DNA from: an uncultured Roseburia sp.
Lineage (GTDB): Bacteria; Bacillota; Clostridia; Lachnospirales; Lachnospiraceae
Assembly (NCBI GenBank): GCA_934358955.1
Contig: CAKRLC010000117.1
Span: forward strand, 1-6,744
Direction of reading: 5' to 3'
DNA length: 6,744 nucleotides
Part shown: piece after piece, positions 6,317-6,744 of the stretch
Position numbering within the stretch: the first letter of the stretch is position 1
Layout: every line of letters begins with the position of its first letter
Made by a program: the position numbers and the translations under genes
The notes under the pieces: model-generated
The model's input: only the letters and a program-made list of their open reading frames with translations
Told to the model about the DNA's origin: nothing
Database searches by the model: none

Positions 6317-6744
6317 ATGTATAACAAAGTTGAGACAAATATGAACTTCGTTGACAGGGAAAAACAGACTGAGAAGTTCTGGGAAGATCATGATATCTTC
6401 AAAAAATCTATGGAACAGCGTAAACAGGGAGAGACTTACACATTTTATGATGGACCTCCTACTGCAAACGGAAAACCACATATCGGACATGTATTAACCC
6501 GTGTTATCAAGGATATGATCCCAAGATACCAGACAATGAAGGGTAAATATGTTCCTCGTAAAGCAGGATGGGACACACACGGACTTCCGGTTGAGTTAGA
6601 GGTAGAGAAGTTACTTGGCTTAAACGGAAAAGAGCAGATCGAAGAATACGGTATGGAGCCTTTCATCAAAAAATGTAAGGAATCCGTATGGAAATATAAA
6701 GGAATGTGGGAAGATTTCTCCGGAACAGTTGGTTTCTGGGCAGA
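6317..6744 (+). CDS. ileS: Isoleucyl-tRNA synthetase, N-terminal part (cut by window end)
   Basis: This class I aminoacyl-tRNA synthetase charges tRNA-Ile with isoleucine in the cytoplasm. The first 142 codons are present with no stop; the full protein is normally about 1,040 residues in this subtype. The N-terminal FVDREKQTEKFWEDHDIF region (11-28) is followed by YDGPPTANGKPHIGH (44-58), with the HIGH nucleotide-binding signature at 55-58. KAGWDTHGLPVELEVEK (82-98) is typical of IleRS. PPTANGKPHIGH and GLPVELEVEK resemble the eukaryote-like IleS2 type more than the E. coli type. The ATG follows AAGGAGG (6305-6311) with 5 bases of spacing. Expression is controlled by the upstream Ile T-box. 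Confidence 0.96.
   Translation, partial: MYNKVETNMNFVDREKQTEKFWEDHDIFKKSMEQRKQGETYTFYDGPPTANGKPHIGHVLTRVIKDMIPRYQTMKGKYVPRKAGWDTHGLPVELEVEKLLGLNGKEQIEEYGMEPFIKKCKESVWKYKGMWEDFSGTVGFWA

Overview
The window looks like chromosomal DNA of a Gram-positive gut-type anaerobe of the Clostridia, most likely a Lachnospiraceae member. This rests on moderate-to-low GC, purine-rich Shine-Dalgarno sites, a complete minCDE operon, an M32 carboxypeptidase, a DHH phosphoesterase and a T-box-controlled ileS. The genus cannot be fixed from sequence reading alone. All recognised genes lie on the + strand.

Layout: (a) 1-312, the right half of a palindromic repeat element that begins outside the window, then the minC promoter and leader; (b) 313-2194, minC, minD and minE, the Min system that positions the division septum; (c) 2195-2305, a near-perfect 54-bp palindrome with no U-tract; (d) 2306-3805, a zinc metallocarboxypeptidase of family M32; (e) 3882-4529, a HAD-superfamily phosphatase; (f) 4528-4768, a full-length (about 240 bp) imperfect palindromic element whose right half matches the sequence at 1-113; (g) 4795-5781, a DHH/DHHA1 phosphoesterase; (h) 5778-6316, the ileS control region, with a strong promoter overlapping the previous stop codon, a T-box riboswitch with an AUC (Ile) specifier and an intrinsic terminator, followed by an unexplained multi-branched RNA fold at 6111-6244; (i) 6317 to the window end, the first 142 codons of isoleucyl-tRNA synthetase.

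The genes are ordinary housekeeping genes. The unusual content is between them: a two-copy dispersed palindromic element whose arms differ mostly by changes that keep G-U pairing, a long hairpin after minE, and a cloverleaf-like structured segment between the T-box terminator and the ileS ribosome binding site. No CRISPR array, transposase, phage gene, tRNA or rRNA was seen. The Min genes act together: MinD is the membrane ATPase, MinC the FtsZ inhibitor, MinE the topological regulator. The M32, HAD and DHH genes have no obvious shared pathway with them and are probably just neighbours.
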